The notes under the pieces: model-generated
Databases searched by the model: none
Seen by the model: the letters and a program-made list of their open reading frames with translations, nothing else
Told to the model about the DNA's origin: nothing
Assembly: GCA_023411555.1 (NCBI GenBank)
Contig: JAEYOQ010000007.1
Span: 1-64,000, forward strand
DNA: 64,000 bases
Origin: Bacillota bacterium
GTDB lineage: Bacteria; Bacillota; Clostridia; Lachnospirales; Lachnospiraceae
Direction: 5' to 3'
Made by a program: the position numbers and the translations under genes
In this document: positions 35,228 to 44,709 of the stretch, piece by piece
Numbering within the stretch: the stretch's first letter is position 1
Layout of the letters: every line of letters begins with the position of its first letter

Positions 35228-35492
35228 ATAACTCAATTCCTTTTTTTATCTTTCTCTTTGCCAAGAGAACACCTAAGGCTACGCTAACGGCCAGTACAAC
35301 AAATGAGATACCGATGACAAAAGGCCAGGAGGATAACAGAGGATCCTTTACTCCCGTCCCCATGGTATCCACTACCATGCCTTCCTCCATAGGCATTCCT
35401 TCGCCTGTCATACTAACACTATTACTACTTTCGCTGACAGCTACTGCCGTTGTTGTCGCCAGCAATATACCATTACTTAAATATATTTCCAT
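35217..35492 (-). CDS. Small Met-rich single-pass membrane protein
   Basis: Not recognised. It has 91 residues, with a hydrophobic N-terminus, a Ser/Met-rich segment with five Met within 17 residues (SMTGEGMPMEEGMVVDTMG), one TM helix at about 57-79, and a basic tail. The start follows GGAGG. It is translationally linked to the ABC permease and sits right behind the large beta-sandwich protein, so it is probably a subunit or small partner of that complex. The Met cluster hints at copper binding but proves nothing. Confidence 0.65.
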   Translation of the reverse strand: MEIYLSNGILLATTTAVAVSESSNSVSMTGEGMPMEEGMVVDTMGTGVKDPLLSSWPFVIGISFVVLAVSVALGVLLAKRKIKKGIELYED

Positions 35493-35526
35493 ATTAATCC
35501 TCCATCTTCATAGGAACCTACCCTGA

Positions 35527-37971
35527 TTATAATTCTACCTGTTCTTTTTTACGAAGCTTTGCTTTATATACATTTATTACAATCTTTCTTGTTACAGGAA
35601 TAAATACTGCAACAATTACTATTTGAATTATTACAAATAGCCACACAGGTAAGATTGCCTTCTTAGCAATTGATATCTCAGGATTAAATACCTCTCCTGC
35701 TCCTCCGTCGACCATACCCGGATCAAATACGTTGGCAGGCATTATTTCTTTTGAAAATTCTTTTGTAAACTCTACCTTGTCTCCATTACTATCTTCAAAG
35801 GATATTCTAAGCACACCATTCGCGATTCCTTCTATATTCGGAATTACATCAAATTCCGCAAAGGTTGAACTACCCGCTGCAACATTTCCAAGGAAATGCA
35901 TATTGCCATCTGCCTTTGTAAAATCGCCCTCTACCGTGGCAATTACATTGTTCAGCGGTGATCTTCCCATATTATAGAATTCAAAGGTTAAGGATGCGGC
36001 ACTGCCGGCTACAACACTGCCATCCCATGAGTAAACCTCCACATAATCTACAACCGGTCTTGAGTTCTCTATTGCTTGCAGATTTAATTCCTCTGTTCTC
36101 TTCTCGCCAACCTCACCGGTCTCCGTATTCGGCTTCATTCCCTCATATTCATATTCGATTGTAAGCTTCAAGGGATACGCCTTTGTAACAGCATCTGTCT
36201 TTACTTTCAATTCTACCGTCTGCTGTACAGCTTCTCCGGGATCAATCTTATTGATAAAGAAGCTGTTGCTGCCTTGCGTCACGGAGAATATATTATCCGC
36301 CTGAGTTAAGGTAACCGTAATATTCTTTGCTGCTATAGAAGAATGGGTATTATATATATCGAAGGTGAAATTAAAGGTGGAACCTGCACGTAATTCCTCT
36401 TTATCTGCAACATACTTACTAATGATTAATTTGGGCTTACTGTTACTACCCAGATCATTCTGAACATTACGTATCGGTATTACCACAGGGTCGGTTGTAG
36501 TGCTACCGCTATAGCTATATTTTACACTGAGATTACTTAGTCCCTCAGGGATAGAAGCCGATACCTTAAGAGGGATCGTAACCTTCTTTGACTTACCAGC
36601 TTCAACCTTATCCACTAAAATATAAGGCTCTGAACTAGTAGGTATAAAGGTTGTTCCATCCAACCCAGGAAGTGATATCTTAATATCAGAGATGTCAGCA
36701 CCGCTGTCATTCTTAAGCTCGAAAGATACCTGCATAGTTCCACCGGCAACCGGCTGATCCGGAGTCTGTGCTACATTCGTTATAACAAGACCCAAGCTTG
36801 TAGCACCTCCGATAACCTCGGGATAGATTGATACAGTGGATGTATATTTATTGCGGTTCGTATCCTCATACGCTAAAACCACGTTAAGCTTCTTGTTACC
36901 GTTGGTCGCCTGAGAAGAGACCTTTAGCGGAATCTTAGCTTCCAATATGGCATCAGCTTTCACATCGCCGGAATAGATAGTTTCGGTAAAATAATTCTTA
37001 TAAAATCCATCGTTGCTTATAGAAGCATCATCAATTTTTACAGTAACATTCTGTGCTTTCGAACTTCCATAATTTCTTAACTTGAGCTTTACTGTAACCT
37101 CTGCACCCGGATTTAGCACTTTGTCATAGCTAACACTGTCGATCATCAGCTCCGGAGCTTTATCATCTTTTTTCACATCTACATAAATCTGATGTACATC
37201 ACTGCCCTTGTTTCCATCTGTATCCTTATATTCAATGGTCGTAGTCAGAGTCTTTAAGCCAGCCTCTGCATTCGATAATATTTCGATAGGCAGTCTTACA
37301 TATTTTACCTGACCCGGTGCCAGATCATCCACACTTATATTTTGTGTACCATAATTTGGTGCTATACCAGTAGTACCATAATCAACGTGATAATATGCAT
37401 TTTTAGCAGTGATTTCACCGACATTCTTTAATGCAAAGGCTACCTCTGCCTTACCACCGATAACGGCATTATTAACCGTTATATCGCTCATCGATATCTG
37501 AGCAGGTGATAATTCGTTTAGTATGTAATAATTAATCGGATCCATCGTTAGATTAATCATTCCACCGTCACCAGGACTGGACACCTTAATTGTGATAGGA
37601 TAATTGCCTATCTTTGCCGTTTCCTTCACGATGATATCAAAATCAACATAAGTAATACCATAATCCGAGATATATGTAACTGATGTATGATCCTTATCTG
37701 TAATCTTGGGCTGAGAAAAGGCAAGCGCCGTACTGCTTGAAGAAACAGTTACCATAGCACCTGTCGCAGGCCCTCCCATCGCTTTTACCGGTATTCTCAC
37801 ATGCCTAGTTTGCCCTGGTTTCAGTACCAGCTCATGATCCTCAATCTTATCTGCTAATATAACCGCATATGCCTCCGCAGCATATACAGTACCTATACTA
37901 CCGGCAACATTAAACAAAACTAGTACAAAAACAATTAACATTGCTTTTATTTTATTAAGCTTTCCTTTCAT
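35527..37971 (-). CDS. Secreted, membrane-anchored CARDB/COG1361-type repeat protein
   Basis: An 814-residue extracytoplasmic protein. It has a signal peptide ending near VYAAEA (about residue 33), then about six repeats of ~110 residues with Ig-like beta-sandwich character (N(V/I)GE.T(A)KN, V..L.PGQ..., YKDTDGNKGS, YEDTNRNKYTS) as in CARDB/NEW3 domains. A C-terminal TM helix (about 772-794) and a basic tail follow. It lies between the ABC ATPase and the permease genes, so it is probably the dedicated extracellular partner of this ABC system. Substrate unknown. Confidence 0.8.
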   Translation of the reverse strand: MKGKLNKIKAMLIVFVLVLFNVAGSIGTVYAAEAYAVILADKIEDHELVLKPGQTRHVRIPVKAMGGPATGAMVTVSSSSTALAFSQPKITDKDHTSVTYISDYGITYVDFDIIVKETAKIGNYPITIKVSSPGDGGMINLTMDPINYYILNELSPAQISMSDITVNNAVIGGKAEVAFALKNVGEITAKNAYYHVDYGTTGIAPNYGTQNISVDDLAPGQVKYVRLPIEILSNAEAGLKTLTTTIEYKDTDGNKGSDVHQIYVDVKKDDKAPELMIDSVSYDKVLNPGAEVTVKLKLRNYGSSKAQNVTVKIDDASISNDGFYKNYFTETIYSGDVKADAILEAKIPLKVSSQATNGNKKLNVVLAYEDTNRNKYTSTVSIYPEVIGGATSLGLVITNVAQTPDQPVAGGTMQVSFELKNDSGADISDIKISLPGLDGTTFIPTSSEPYILVDKVEAGKSKKVTIPLKVSASIPEGLSNLSVKYSYSGSTTTDPVVIPIRNVQNDLGSNSKPKLIISKYVADKEELRAGSTFNFTFDIYNTHSSIAAKNITVTLTQADNIFSVTQGSNSFFINKIDPGEAVQQTVELKVKTDAVTKAYPLKLTIEYEYEGMKPNTETGEVGEKRTEELNLQAIENSRPVVDYVEVYSWDGSVVAGSAASLTFEFYNMGRSPLNNVIATVEGDFTKADGNMHFLGNVAAGSSTFAEFDVIPNIEGIANGVLRISFEDSNGDKVEFTKEFSKEIMPANVFDPGMVDGGAGEVFNPEISIAKKAILPVWLFVIIQIVIVAVFIPVTRKIVINVYKAKLRKKEQVEL

Positions 37972-38032
37972 TCCCTTTCCCTCTTCTTCCTTCTTTGATT
38001 TTATCCTTCTTCCATAATGAATTGAGATTGAT

Positions 38033-38776
38033 TTATGCTGTGACAGGCTGATTGGGGCTCTCAGTTTGTACCTGGTCCCCTTCTCTTACTTCGATATTCT
38101 CAACTTTGCCGTCAAATATATGGATGATCTTATCTGCATATTCAGCAAGCCTGCGATCATGAGTAACCATTACTATCGTCTGTCGATTTGCCTTGGCCAT
38201 CCCCTTAATCAAATCCATGACCTCCTTTGAAGTCTTTGAATCCAAATTTCCGGTAGGCTCATCTGCAAAAACAATCTCGGGATTACTAACAAAGGCTCTG
38301 GCTATTCCGACTCTCTGCTGCTGTCCACCGCTCATTTCCTTAGGCTTATGTCGTAATCTAGGTCCTAAGCCAACCTTATCCAGCATATCCTTAGCCAACT
38401 TTTTTCTACGCTTGGCTGGGATTCGTTTAAATACCAGAGGCAGCTCAACATTCTCAAGTGCAGTCATGGAATTCATCAGATTATAGGACTGAAACACAAA
38501 GCCCAGATTATCCTGACGAAACTTAGCCAACCCTTTCTCATTCATTTTATGTATATTCTTCCCCTTAATAATAATCTGTCCGGAGGTAAGCTTCTCGATT
38601 CCCGCCATCAGATTCAGCAAGGTAGACTTACCGGAACCTGATGCACCATACAGGCAACAGAACTCCCCGCGATCGATGGTAAAGCTTACATCATCAACCG
38701 CACAGATTCGCTCTTTACCCATCCGATAGATCTTCTTAACATTTTTCACCTCTATAATACTCTCTTTGTTGTTCAT
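38033..38776 (-). CDS. MacB/LolD-type ABC transporter ATPase
   Basis: ATPase of 247 residues with Walker A GASGSGKST, a Q-loop FVFQSYNLM, signature MSGGQQQR, Walker B IVFADEPTGNLDS and the H-loop VMVTHD. This is the typical MacB/LolD/FtsE arrangement. First gene of the four-gene operon (ATPase, CARDB protein, small TM protein, permease). Direct repeats overlap its promoter region. Confidence 0.9.
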   Translation of the reverse strand: MNNKESIIEVKNVKKIYRMGKERICAVDDVSFTIDRGEFCCLYGASGSGKSTLLNLMAGIEKLTSGQIIIKGKNIHKMNEKGLAKFRQDNLGFVFQSYNLMNSMTALENVELPLVFKRIPAKRRKKLAKDMLDKVGLGPRLRHKPKEMSGGQQQRVGIARAFVSNPEIVFADEPTGNLDSKTSKEVMDLIKGMAKANRQTIVMVTHDRRLAEYADKIIHIFDGKVENIEVREGDQVQTESPNQPVTA

Positions 38777-38840
38777 CGGACACCTTCCTTACTTCACAGT
38801 CAGAAGCACATATCTCCTTAGATTGGATCGCATAAATATA

Positions 38841-38873
38841 ATTATATTCTAATCCTATTCTATACTAATCCTA
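38841..38873 (-). promoter_or_regulatory. Promoter with direct repeats for the ABC operon
   Basis: TAGGATTAG occurs twice, 16 bp apart (38873-38865 and 38857-38849), immediately before TATAAT (38846-38841). There is no good -35 hexamer, which fits a promoter activated by a regulator binding the repeats. Confidence 0.5.
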
Positions 38874-38948
38874 CACTATATTTCTTAATTAATATTACAT
38901 AATTTCTTACATTTTCCTTACGATTTTATAAATTCTACCAATTTTACT

Positions 38949-40133
38949 CTATTTCATTACCTCCTTCTTATGAAGGCGGTGATCAATAAAACGGCTAAAC
39001 ACCAGCTTTAAATAAGCACCGACCGGGACCGCTAAGAGCATACCCAAAAAGCCTCCCAGTGCACTTCCGAAGATGATCGAGACAATTATAATGAGCGGAT
39101 GGATCTTAATGGAGCTACTCAAAAGCTTGGGCCCTATTAGATTGCCGTCAATGGCCTGTATCAAAAACAGTAGTATCATGGAAATCAACCAAATCCGAAT
39201 ATCCTGGTTGATCAAGCATACCAAGGAGGTACTGACATATGCCACAATGGGGCCGAAATAGGGAATAAGGTTACCGATTCCGGCCAGAATTCCTATGACT
39301 ATTGCAAACTTTACACCTGTGATTGATAGTACTATGCTTATTAAGAACATCATGACCACGGCATCAATCAGCTGTCCTCTGATATACCCCGAAAATACCT
39401 GATCCAGATCGCTTGCCATCTTTTTTAGTCGGTCATTCAGTTCATCCGGAAATAGCGCTTTGCTTATTTTACGAATATAGGATAAAAACATTCTTCCGTC
39501 TATCATAAAATAAAAACCGATGATGAAGCTGAAGAGAAAGGTGGTAAAATACCTGGAAATATTGGTTATGGTCATGAATATCCCTCTAATAAATCCGGTG
39601 ATATAATTCGTGAGAGAGGTTGTGGCATCCTTTACATACTGTTGCAGCTCCTGAGATCTAATATCAAGAGTGTCCAACCTTTTCCATATGGATGCTAAGA
39701 AGCTGTTCCAACCTGCCAGATAGTCCTTCCCCAACTCAGTCACATCATCCAGAGTGATCAGCCTAATTTGATTTGTAATGGTAAAAACAAGCAGAGTAAT
39801 CAGACCCAGTACCACAATTACCAATAGCAATACCGAGGTAACTGCTGCCCAGGTCCGGGGCATTACAATACGTCTAAAAAATCGAATCGACTTTAGCTTG
39901 CGATATCTGCGTTCAAACACCTCTACGACAGGGTCCATAAGATAGGCAAAGACAAAGCCATATATAACGGGCTTGCTTACCCTCAGTAGCCAGTGAAGTC
40001 GTGTCATCATACCCTTCCAAATCATCGGCGCGTTTTTTACAACCAGACTCAAGGAATAGATTACAACAACGGTTATTATCACATACAAGGAAATCTGCAG
40101 ATATTGCTTATTCAGCTTATCCTTCCATTTCAT
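38949..40133 (-). CDS. AI-2E family (PerM-type) permease
   Basis: A 394-residue membrane protein with about seven to eight TM helices and the family blocks GLINPLIPYFGPI-like (GIGNLIPYFGPIVAYV) and GSALGGFLGMLLAVPVGAYLKL. The family includes autoinducer-2 exporters and sodium/proton antiporters; the substrate cannot be told. The start overlaps the preceding kinase gene by four bases (ATGA) and has no ribosome site of its own, so it is translationally coupled. Confidence 0.85.
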   Translation of the reverse strand: MKWKDKLNKQYLQISLYVIITVVVIYSLSLVVKNAPMIWKGMMTRLHWLLRVSKPVIYGFVFAYLMDPVVEVFERRYRKLKSIRFFRRIVMPRTWAAVTSVLLLVIVVLGLITLLVFTITNQIRLITLDDVTELGKDYLAGWNSFLASIWKRLDTLDIRSQELQQYVKDATTSLTNYITGFIRGIFMTITNISRYFTTFLFSFIIGFYFMIDGRMFLSYIRKISKALFPDELNDRLKKMASDLDQVFSGYIRGQLIDAVVMMFLISIVLSITGVKFAIVIGILAGIGNLIPYFGPIVAYVSTSLVCLINQDIRIWLISMILLFLIQAIDGNLIGPKLLSSSIKIHPLIIIVSIIFGSALGGFLGMLLAVPVGAYLKLVFSRFIDHRLHKKEVMK

Positions 40134-40765
40134 TTGCGATAGCCCTGTTCCCTTTCTCTACACTCCAGAAACTGTAGAATGCAATCCACCGTATTATCAA
40201 TTCCAATATAATCACTTCGTAGAGACAGGTGATAATTCTCAGCTCTGCCCCACTTTTCGCTGGCATGATAATTGTAGTAATTTGCTCTCCGTCTATCGGT
40301 CCGAAGGATTTCCTCTTCCGCTTTGTTTGCTTTCAGATTATATTGCTCTATCGCACGCTTCTTTCTGGCCTCTATGCCGGCCCAGATAAAAACATTTACT
40401 ACATTAGGAAAATCTCTGAGCACATAGTCCGCGCATCGTCCAACGATGACACAAGATCCTTCCTCCGCTACTTTTCGAATTACATTGGACTGAGCAAGAT
40501 ATAGCTGATCATCCAGTGAAAGATGGGTAAAGCCGATATCCTGATTGCCATAAGCATTCATTCCCATGGCCAAGGAGTAGAGGAGACTGTTGGAAGCCTT
40601 TTTTTCTGCATTCTCAAATGCCGCCTCAGCAAACCCACTTTCCTTCGCTGCTCTGGATATGAGCTCGTTATCGTAAAATGGAATATCTAAGCTCTTGGCC
40701 AGCTTTGCGCCAATTTCCCTTCCTCCGCTACCGTACTGTCTACTGATCGTGATTATTTTATTCAT
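40130..40765 (-). CDS. Cytidylate kinase-like protein
   Basis: P-loop kinase of 211 residues of the cytidylate_kin2 family (IITISRQYGSGGREIGAKLAKSL, Walker-type loop GSGGREIG). It lacks the CMP-specificity features of true Cmk, and in clostridia members often neighbour membrane proteins. The ATG at 40765 follows GGAAGGGAG; the GTG at 40774 overlaps that site. Operon partner of the AI-2E-type permease. Function beyond nucleotide binding is unknown. Confidence 0.78.
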   Translation of the reverse strand: MNKIITISRQYGSGGREIGAKLAKSLDIPFYDNELISRAAKESGFAEAAFENAEKKASNSLLYSLAMGMNAYGNQDIGFTHLSLDDQLYLAQSNVIRKVAEEGSCVIVGRCADYVLRDFPNVVNVFIWAGIEARKKRAIEQYNLKANKAEEEILRTDRRRANYYNYHASEKWGRAENYHLSLRSDYIGIDNTVDCILQFLECREREQGYRK

Positions 40766-40889
40766 ATCAGTCACTCCCTTCCTATTAGCTTCAGCGTTAT
40801 TCCTCTTGTTTTACAGATTAAGTATACCATATTTGACATTTTCTTAGAAGTCGATTTTCAAATAGCTACAGAAATAATTATAAAAGGCT

Positions 40890-43448
40890 TCAAAATAGGA
40901 GAATGAGTTTCAGATAAAATCTGTTTGGCAGGGAAAGCTCCTTCATCAGCCTATAGTATAGTCTATCCCTGATATCCAATACCTGCTTTAGCTCCTCTTT
41001 AGAGATCCACCCCTTGCTAAAGCGTGCTTTACGTACAACCTCCATCAACTCCTCCAGCTCTTGTTCCTCTACATACTTGAAATGCTCCCTTACATAATCA
41101 AGACTTTCCTCCAGCAACCCTTTCTTACCTGGCAGACCCTTTCCGGCTCTGATCATTTTTTGGATCTCACCAAAGTAGTAGATTGCTCTCTTATTGTAGT
41201 TGCGGGATTTTTTGTCCTTCTTCGTAAATTTCATCCGGTAGAGTAACACCAGAATCAGAGACAGCAGTAAACCGCCGACAACCACCCACAGAAATAAGCT
41301 ATCGGAACGGGTCAAGCTTTGGGATACCTCCTCTTTCTTTATAGCAATACTGTCCTCATTCATCGGTAGCTTCACTATGGGAATCTCCGGTTCCTCCATC
41401 GGTACTGCGGAGGCTTCCTCAAGACTTTTTTTAATCATCTCTTCCTCTATATTCTCACTGAACTCCTCTATATCTGCCACAACCGTATCATTGTAGTCAA
41501 CGATAGAGCCTGGAGTGAATTCTACCGGTACCCAGCCACAGTAATCAAAGTATACCTCTACCCAAGCATGGGCATTATAATCCATAACATTAACTTCATA
41601 TTGGCCAACCACGGTTGGCTTTCTCGAGCTATTGGTATACCTGGTTGTCTCCTGTAAACCTGCACTGCGATAGATTGCTTCTGAACCAACAGCATAGCCT
41701 TCTACATATCTGGCGGGTACACCAAGGCTACGAAGCATCAGTGTTGCTGCTGAGGCATAGTGTGCACAATACCCCACCTTATTCTGATATACAAAATATT
41801 CTATGAAGTCTTTATCCTCCGGTAGTCTTCCCGGAGTCAGCGAATATTGTGTATTCTCCAGCAGATACTCCTTTACATACGCAATTTTTTCGATGACACT
41901 TCCTGTCTTAGTCCTTACTCGTTCCGGGGAAAAATCTCTTTTTATATGGATTAATCCTTCGTCCGGAAGAATTGTATAAGCCCGATGAACATAGTCCCGA
42001 TAAAGCCTCTCATATTTCACATAATCCCTAAGTTTCTCTAACATGCCTTCATAAATTGTAGGCGTGTTCAGTAAGGACACATTAAAATAATATTGAAATT
42101 CATAGCTATCTTCTCTGCGGGTCGGGGCAGCATACAAATCCTGCTCATATAAGATATTACTTAGCGCACTATAATCAGTGAAATAAGGAACGTAAAGGTA
42201 CTTTTTATTCGCTCCTCTGTATTCCACCTTCATCTTACCCTGATTCAATCGGTATTCATACCAGCTTGAAGCCTCATCATTTGCTCTGTTTAATTCTTCC
42301 TCATTCACGACAAAATTATCCAAGAAGATATTCATCTGATTAACCGAAGGAAAAAGCTTCAGAGGAAGCCTTTCTAAAAGCCTCTCGTATTCCTCCTGCA
42401 TTTTTTCCGAATACTTCTCCCACCGATCCCCGGTGTATACACTTCCCACATAACCCTTGAGATAAATGCCTTCGTTAATAGACTCGATTGGCGCAGTTAT
42501 TATCAGATGCTTCGTATTCTCATATCGTACCTGGCCGGTCTTTCCTAACTCTCCACCATTTAAGCCGGTTGAAGTTACCTTTTTCGAAAATAGACTCATC
42601 TCCGACAATTTATACCTTAATTCCTCTATAGAGAAATCATTCATTGAAGCTTGTATCTCATTCTTTAGCTCCTTAATTTGTACCAGATTATCATATTCCT
42701 CCCTACCTACAAATAGCTTAATCAGGAAAAAAAGAGAAAGGCTGAATAAGCAAAGCCATATCGCCGAGGAGCTGCTTATCCGATGCAACAGTTTCTTCTG
42801 CTGAAGCTCTGTACTGTGATAATAGCTATTTCCGGAACGAGTTATATAGAGAACGCATACTGCATAGGAAATTAAAAAAGGTTCCGGAGGGATCAGCCCC
42901 AGTGCAAAGCAGATGCTCACAGGGAGAAACATGATGATACCAGCAAAGCTTACCATTATATTACGAACCACCGCCAGAGCAAGTAGCCCAATAACAGGAA
43001 ATAGTATCATAATCAAGAATAAGGTCGTGTCCGATTCGGCTGTAGAATAATCAGCCATAAATATCAATGGTTCTGTTTCATAATAGGCAGAGATATGCTG
43101 TAGCACCATATTCTCCACAACATAAAAGCCATTCAGAATTTCGGTCAGGCGGCTATAAAAGAAAAGACCGTAGCATAGGATGCTAAAGAACAGCTTTACC
43201 AAGCCAAACGAGGAATGAAGGCAAAACGAATAAAGGAGAGCTGTAAAGATAAGAGTTGCGATATTCACCTGTAATATATTACAAGGGATACCGATGGTGC
43301 GAATTAGCATAGACATACTACTCCAGCTCCCGATTGCAATCACCAAAAATTGAGCTATTCTGGTGGTTACAGGATAACCATCCTTCTTTTCATCTATAAT
43401 CAACAAGGTATTATCCATGATAATACCATCATCATAATCCTGATACAT
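40890..43448 (-). CDS. Transglutaminase-like membrane protein (TgpA type)
   Basis: An 852-residue protein. An N-terminal membrane domain of about six to eight helices (30-250) precedes an extracytoplasmic part with a transglutaminase/protease-like core (catalytic Cys in GYCAHYASAATLMLRS, His in NAHAWVEVY, downstream GWVPVEFTPG). A further TM helix and a C-terminal DUF4129-like helical domain (YYFGEIQKM...) follow. The start follows AAAGG. It is 14 bp after the DUF58 gene in a MoxR-DUF58-transglutaminase operon, a widely conserved arrangement with unclear role, probably at the cell envelope. Confidence 0.87.
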   Translation of the reverse strand: MYQDYDDGIIMDNTLLIIDEKKDGYPVTTRIAQFLVIAIGSWSSMSMLIRTIGIPCNILQVNIATLIFTALLYSFCLHSSFGLVKLFFSILCYGLFFYSRLTEILNGFYVVENMVLQHISAYYETEPLIFMADYSTAESDTTLFLIMILFPVIGLLALAVVRNIMVSFAGIIMFLPVSICFALGLIPPEPFLISYAVCVLYITRSGNSYYHSTELQQKKLLHRISSSSAIWLCLFSLSLFFLIKLFVGREEYDNLVQIKELKNEIQASMNDFSIEELRYKLSEMSLFSKKVTSTGLNGGELGKTGQVRYENTKHLIITAPIESINEGIYLKGYVGSVYTGDRWEKYSEKMQEEYERLLERLPLKLFPSVNQMNIFLDNFVVNEEELNRANDEASSWYEYRLNQGKMKVEYRGANKKYLYVPYFTDYSALSNILYEQDLYAAPTRREDSYEFQYYFNVSLLNTPTIYEGMLEKLRDYVKYERLYRDYVHRAYTILPDEGLIHIKRDFSPERVRTKTGSVIEKIAYVKEYLLENTQYSLTPGRLPEDKDFIEYFVYQNKVGYCAHYASAATLMLRSLGVPARYVEGYAVGSEAIYRSAGLQETTRYTNSSRKPTVVGQYEVNVMDYNAHAWVEVYFDYCGWVPVEFTPGSIVDYNDTVVADIEEFSENIEEEMIKKSLEEASAVPMEEPEIPIVKLPMNEDSIAIKKEEVSQSLTRSDSLFLWVVVGGLLLSLILVLLYRMKFTKKDKKSRNYNKRAIYYFGEIQKMIRAGKGLPGKKGLLEESLDYVREHFKYVEEQELEELMEVVRKARFSKGWISKEELKQVLDIRDRLYYRLMKELSLPNRFYLKLILLF

Positions 43449-43462
43449 ACATCAAAACCTTT

Positions 43463-44680
43463 CTAATCCAGCCTTAATTGTTCCATATCCCGCTGAACAT
43501 GGTTGGTATCTATGGAACTATAGCTAATACCGGTATCACCGTAACGTACGATAACATCACCGGGAAAATACTTTGATCCCGGTCTTTGATCGATCTCACC
43601 TAGATAAATCACCTTTCTGGACAGTGCTCGAAGTAGTGATAAGCCATCTGCTCTTTTCCTCGGCTGTTCTCCGGTGATAAGGATCAAGTCGGAATATTGC
43701 TCCTTAGGATGCTCTGCTTCATAAGCAGCAAGGGCATCTGTCGCAGGGGAGTAGGGCATCACATGAAGTAATCCGTCTAAGGCCTCAAACAGGTCCTTCT
43801 CCTGGGAAACTCTTATTCTGGTACAAGTCCCGTGCTTTTCGCTATACCAGGCAAAATAATGCATCTGACCGGATACTAAAAAGGAATAGGAAAGGGACAA
43901 GGCGCATTCCAAAATAGCATCCATAAATACCATCCGATTAATATTAGCCGGCATGCACAAATCAACAAAGAGTAAAATGGAGCAGTTTAAGGGTTCGCTA
44001 AATTCTTTGATCATTAATTGATTTTGCTTTCTACTGAGCTTCCAATGAATCCTCTGTTGTCTATCTCCTTCCCGGTACTCTCTGATTGAAAACACCTCAG
44101 AAGGATCATCTCCGCTTTTGACAGCGGAATAACAATCACTCTCCAGAATGTCCGTATGGAGACTAGAAAACAATTTCTGAGGCAATTCATAATAGACCGG
44201 AAGTACTGCTACCGTTAGTAGTTTTGCTTTCTTCTTTCTTAAGGAGAACAGCTTAAGATAGTCATAGATTCTGATATTCTTTAAGGAAATCTCAAGATTA
44301 CCGGCATACTCGGAATATAGGTTAAAGATCACAGAGGTCTTTGTATTCGCATCCACGGATACCAAATAATCCTTCCTGTATTGCTGCATGGAATAGGAGT
44401 TTTTATAAGTCATATAGAGCTGAATTCGAGATATCGGGAACACGGTAGGATTATCAATCTGTACAGAGACGGGGACGATTTCTCCCTTCTTTGCCACATG
44501 AATTACGGATACCAGATCAACTTTTAATCTTCCATAAATATAACTGAGCTGGGCAAACATAATGAATGGGATTACCAAGACAGTAAGGAAAATAATTCCC
44601 ATATAGTATGTGTTATATAAGATAGATAATAATCCTACAGCCAACAACGCCATTAGGTACTTTATAAAATTGCGCAGCAT
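43463..44680 (-). CDS. DUF58 protein
   Basis: A 405-residue protein with two N-terminal TM helices (about 10-50), a beta-rich middle, and the DUF58 signature REYREGDRQQRIHWKLSRKQNQLMIKEF, followed by a von Willebrand A-like fold. The ATG at 44680 (MLRNFIKYLM) is favoured; a GTG at 44707 would place the start three bases before the MoxR stop. Partner of MoxR and of the transglutaminase protein. Confidence 0.85.
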   Translation of the reverse strand: MLRNFIKYLMALLAVGLLSILYNTYYMGIIFLTVLVIPFIMFAQLSYIYGRLKVDLVSVIHVAKKGEIVPVSVQIDNPTVFPISRIQLYMTYKNSYSMQQYRKDYLVSVDANTKTSVIFNLYSEYAGNLEISLKNIRIYDYLKLFSLRKKKAKLLTVAVLPVYYELPQKLFSSLHTDILESDCYSAVKSGDDPSEVFSIREYREGDRQQRIHWKLSRKQNQLMIKEFSEPLNCSILLFVDLCMPANINRMVFMDAILECALSLSYSFLVSGQMHYFAWYSEKHGTCTRIRVSQEKDLFEALDGLLHVMPYSPATDALAAYEAEHPKEQYSDLILITGEQPRKRADGLSLLRALSRKVIYLGEIDQRPGSKYFPGDVIVRYGDTGISYSSIDTNHVQRDMEQLRLD

Positions 44681-44709
44681 ACTACCACCTGTGCCTTTCC
44701 AGAACACGT

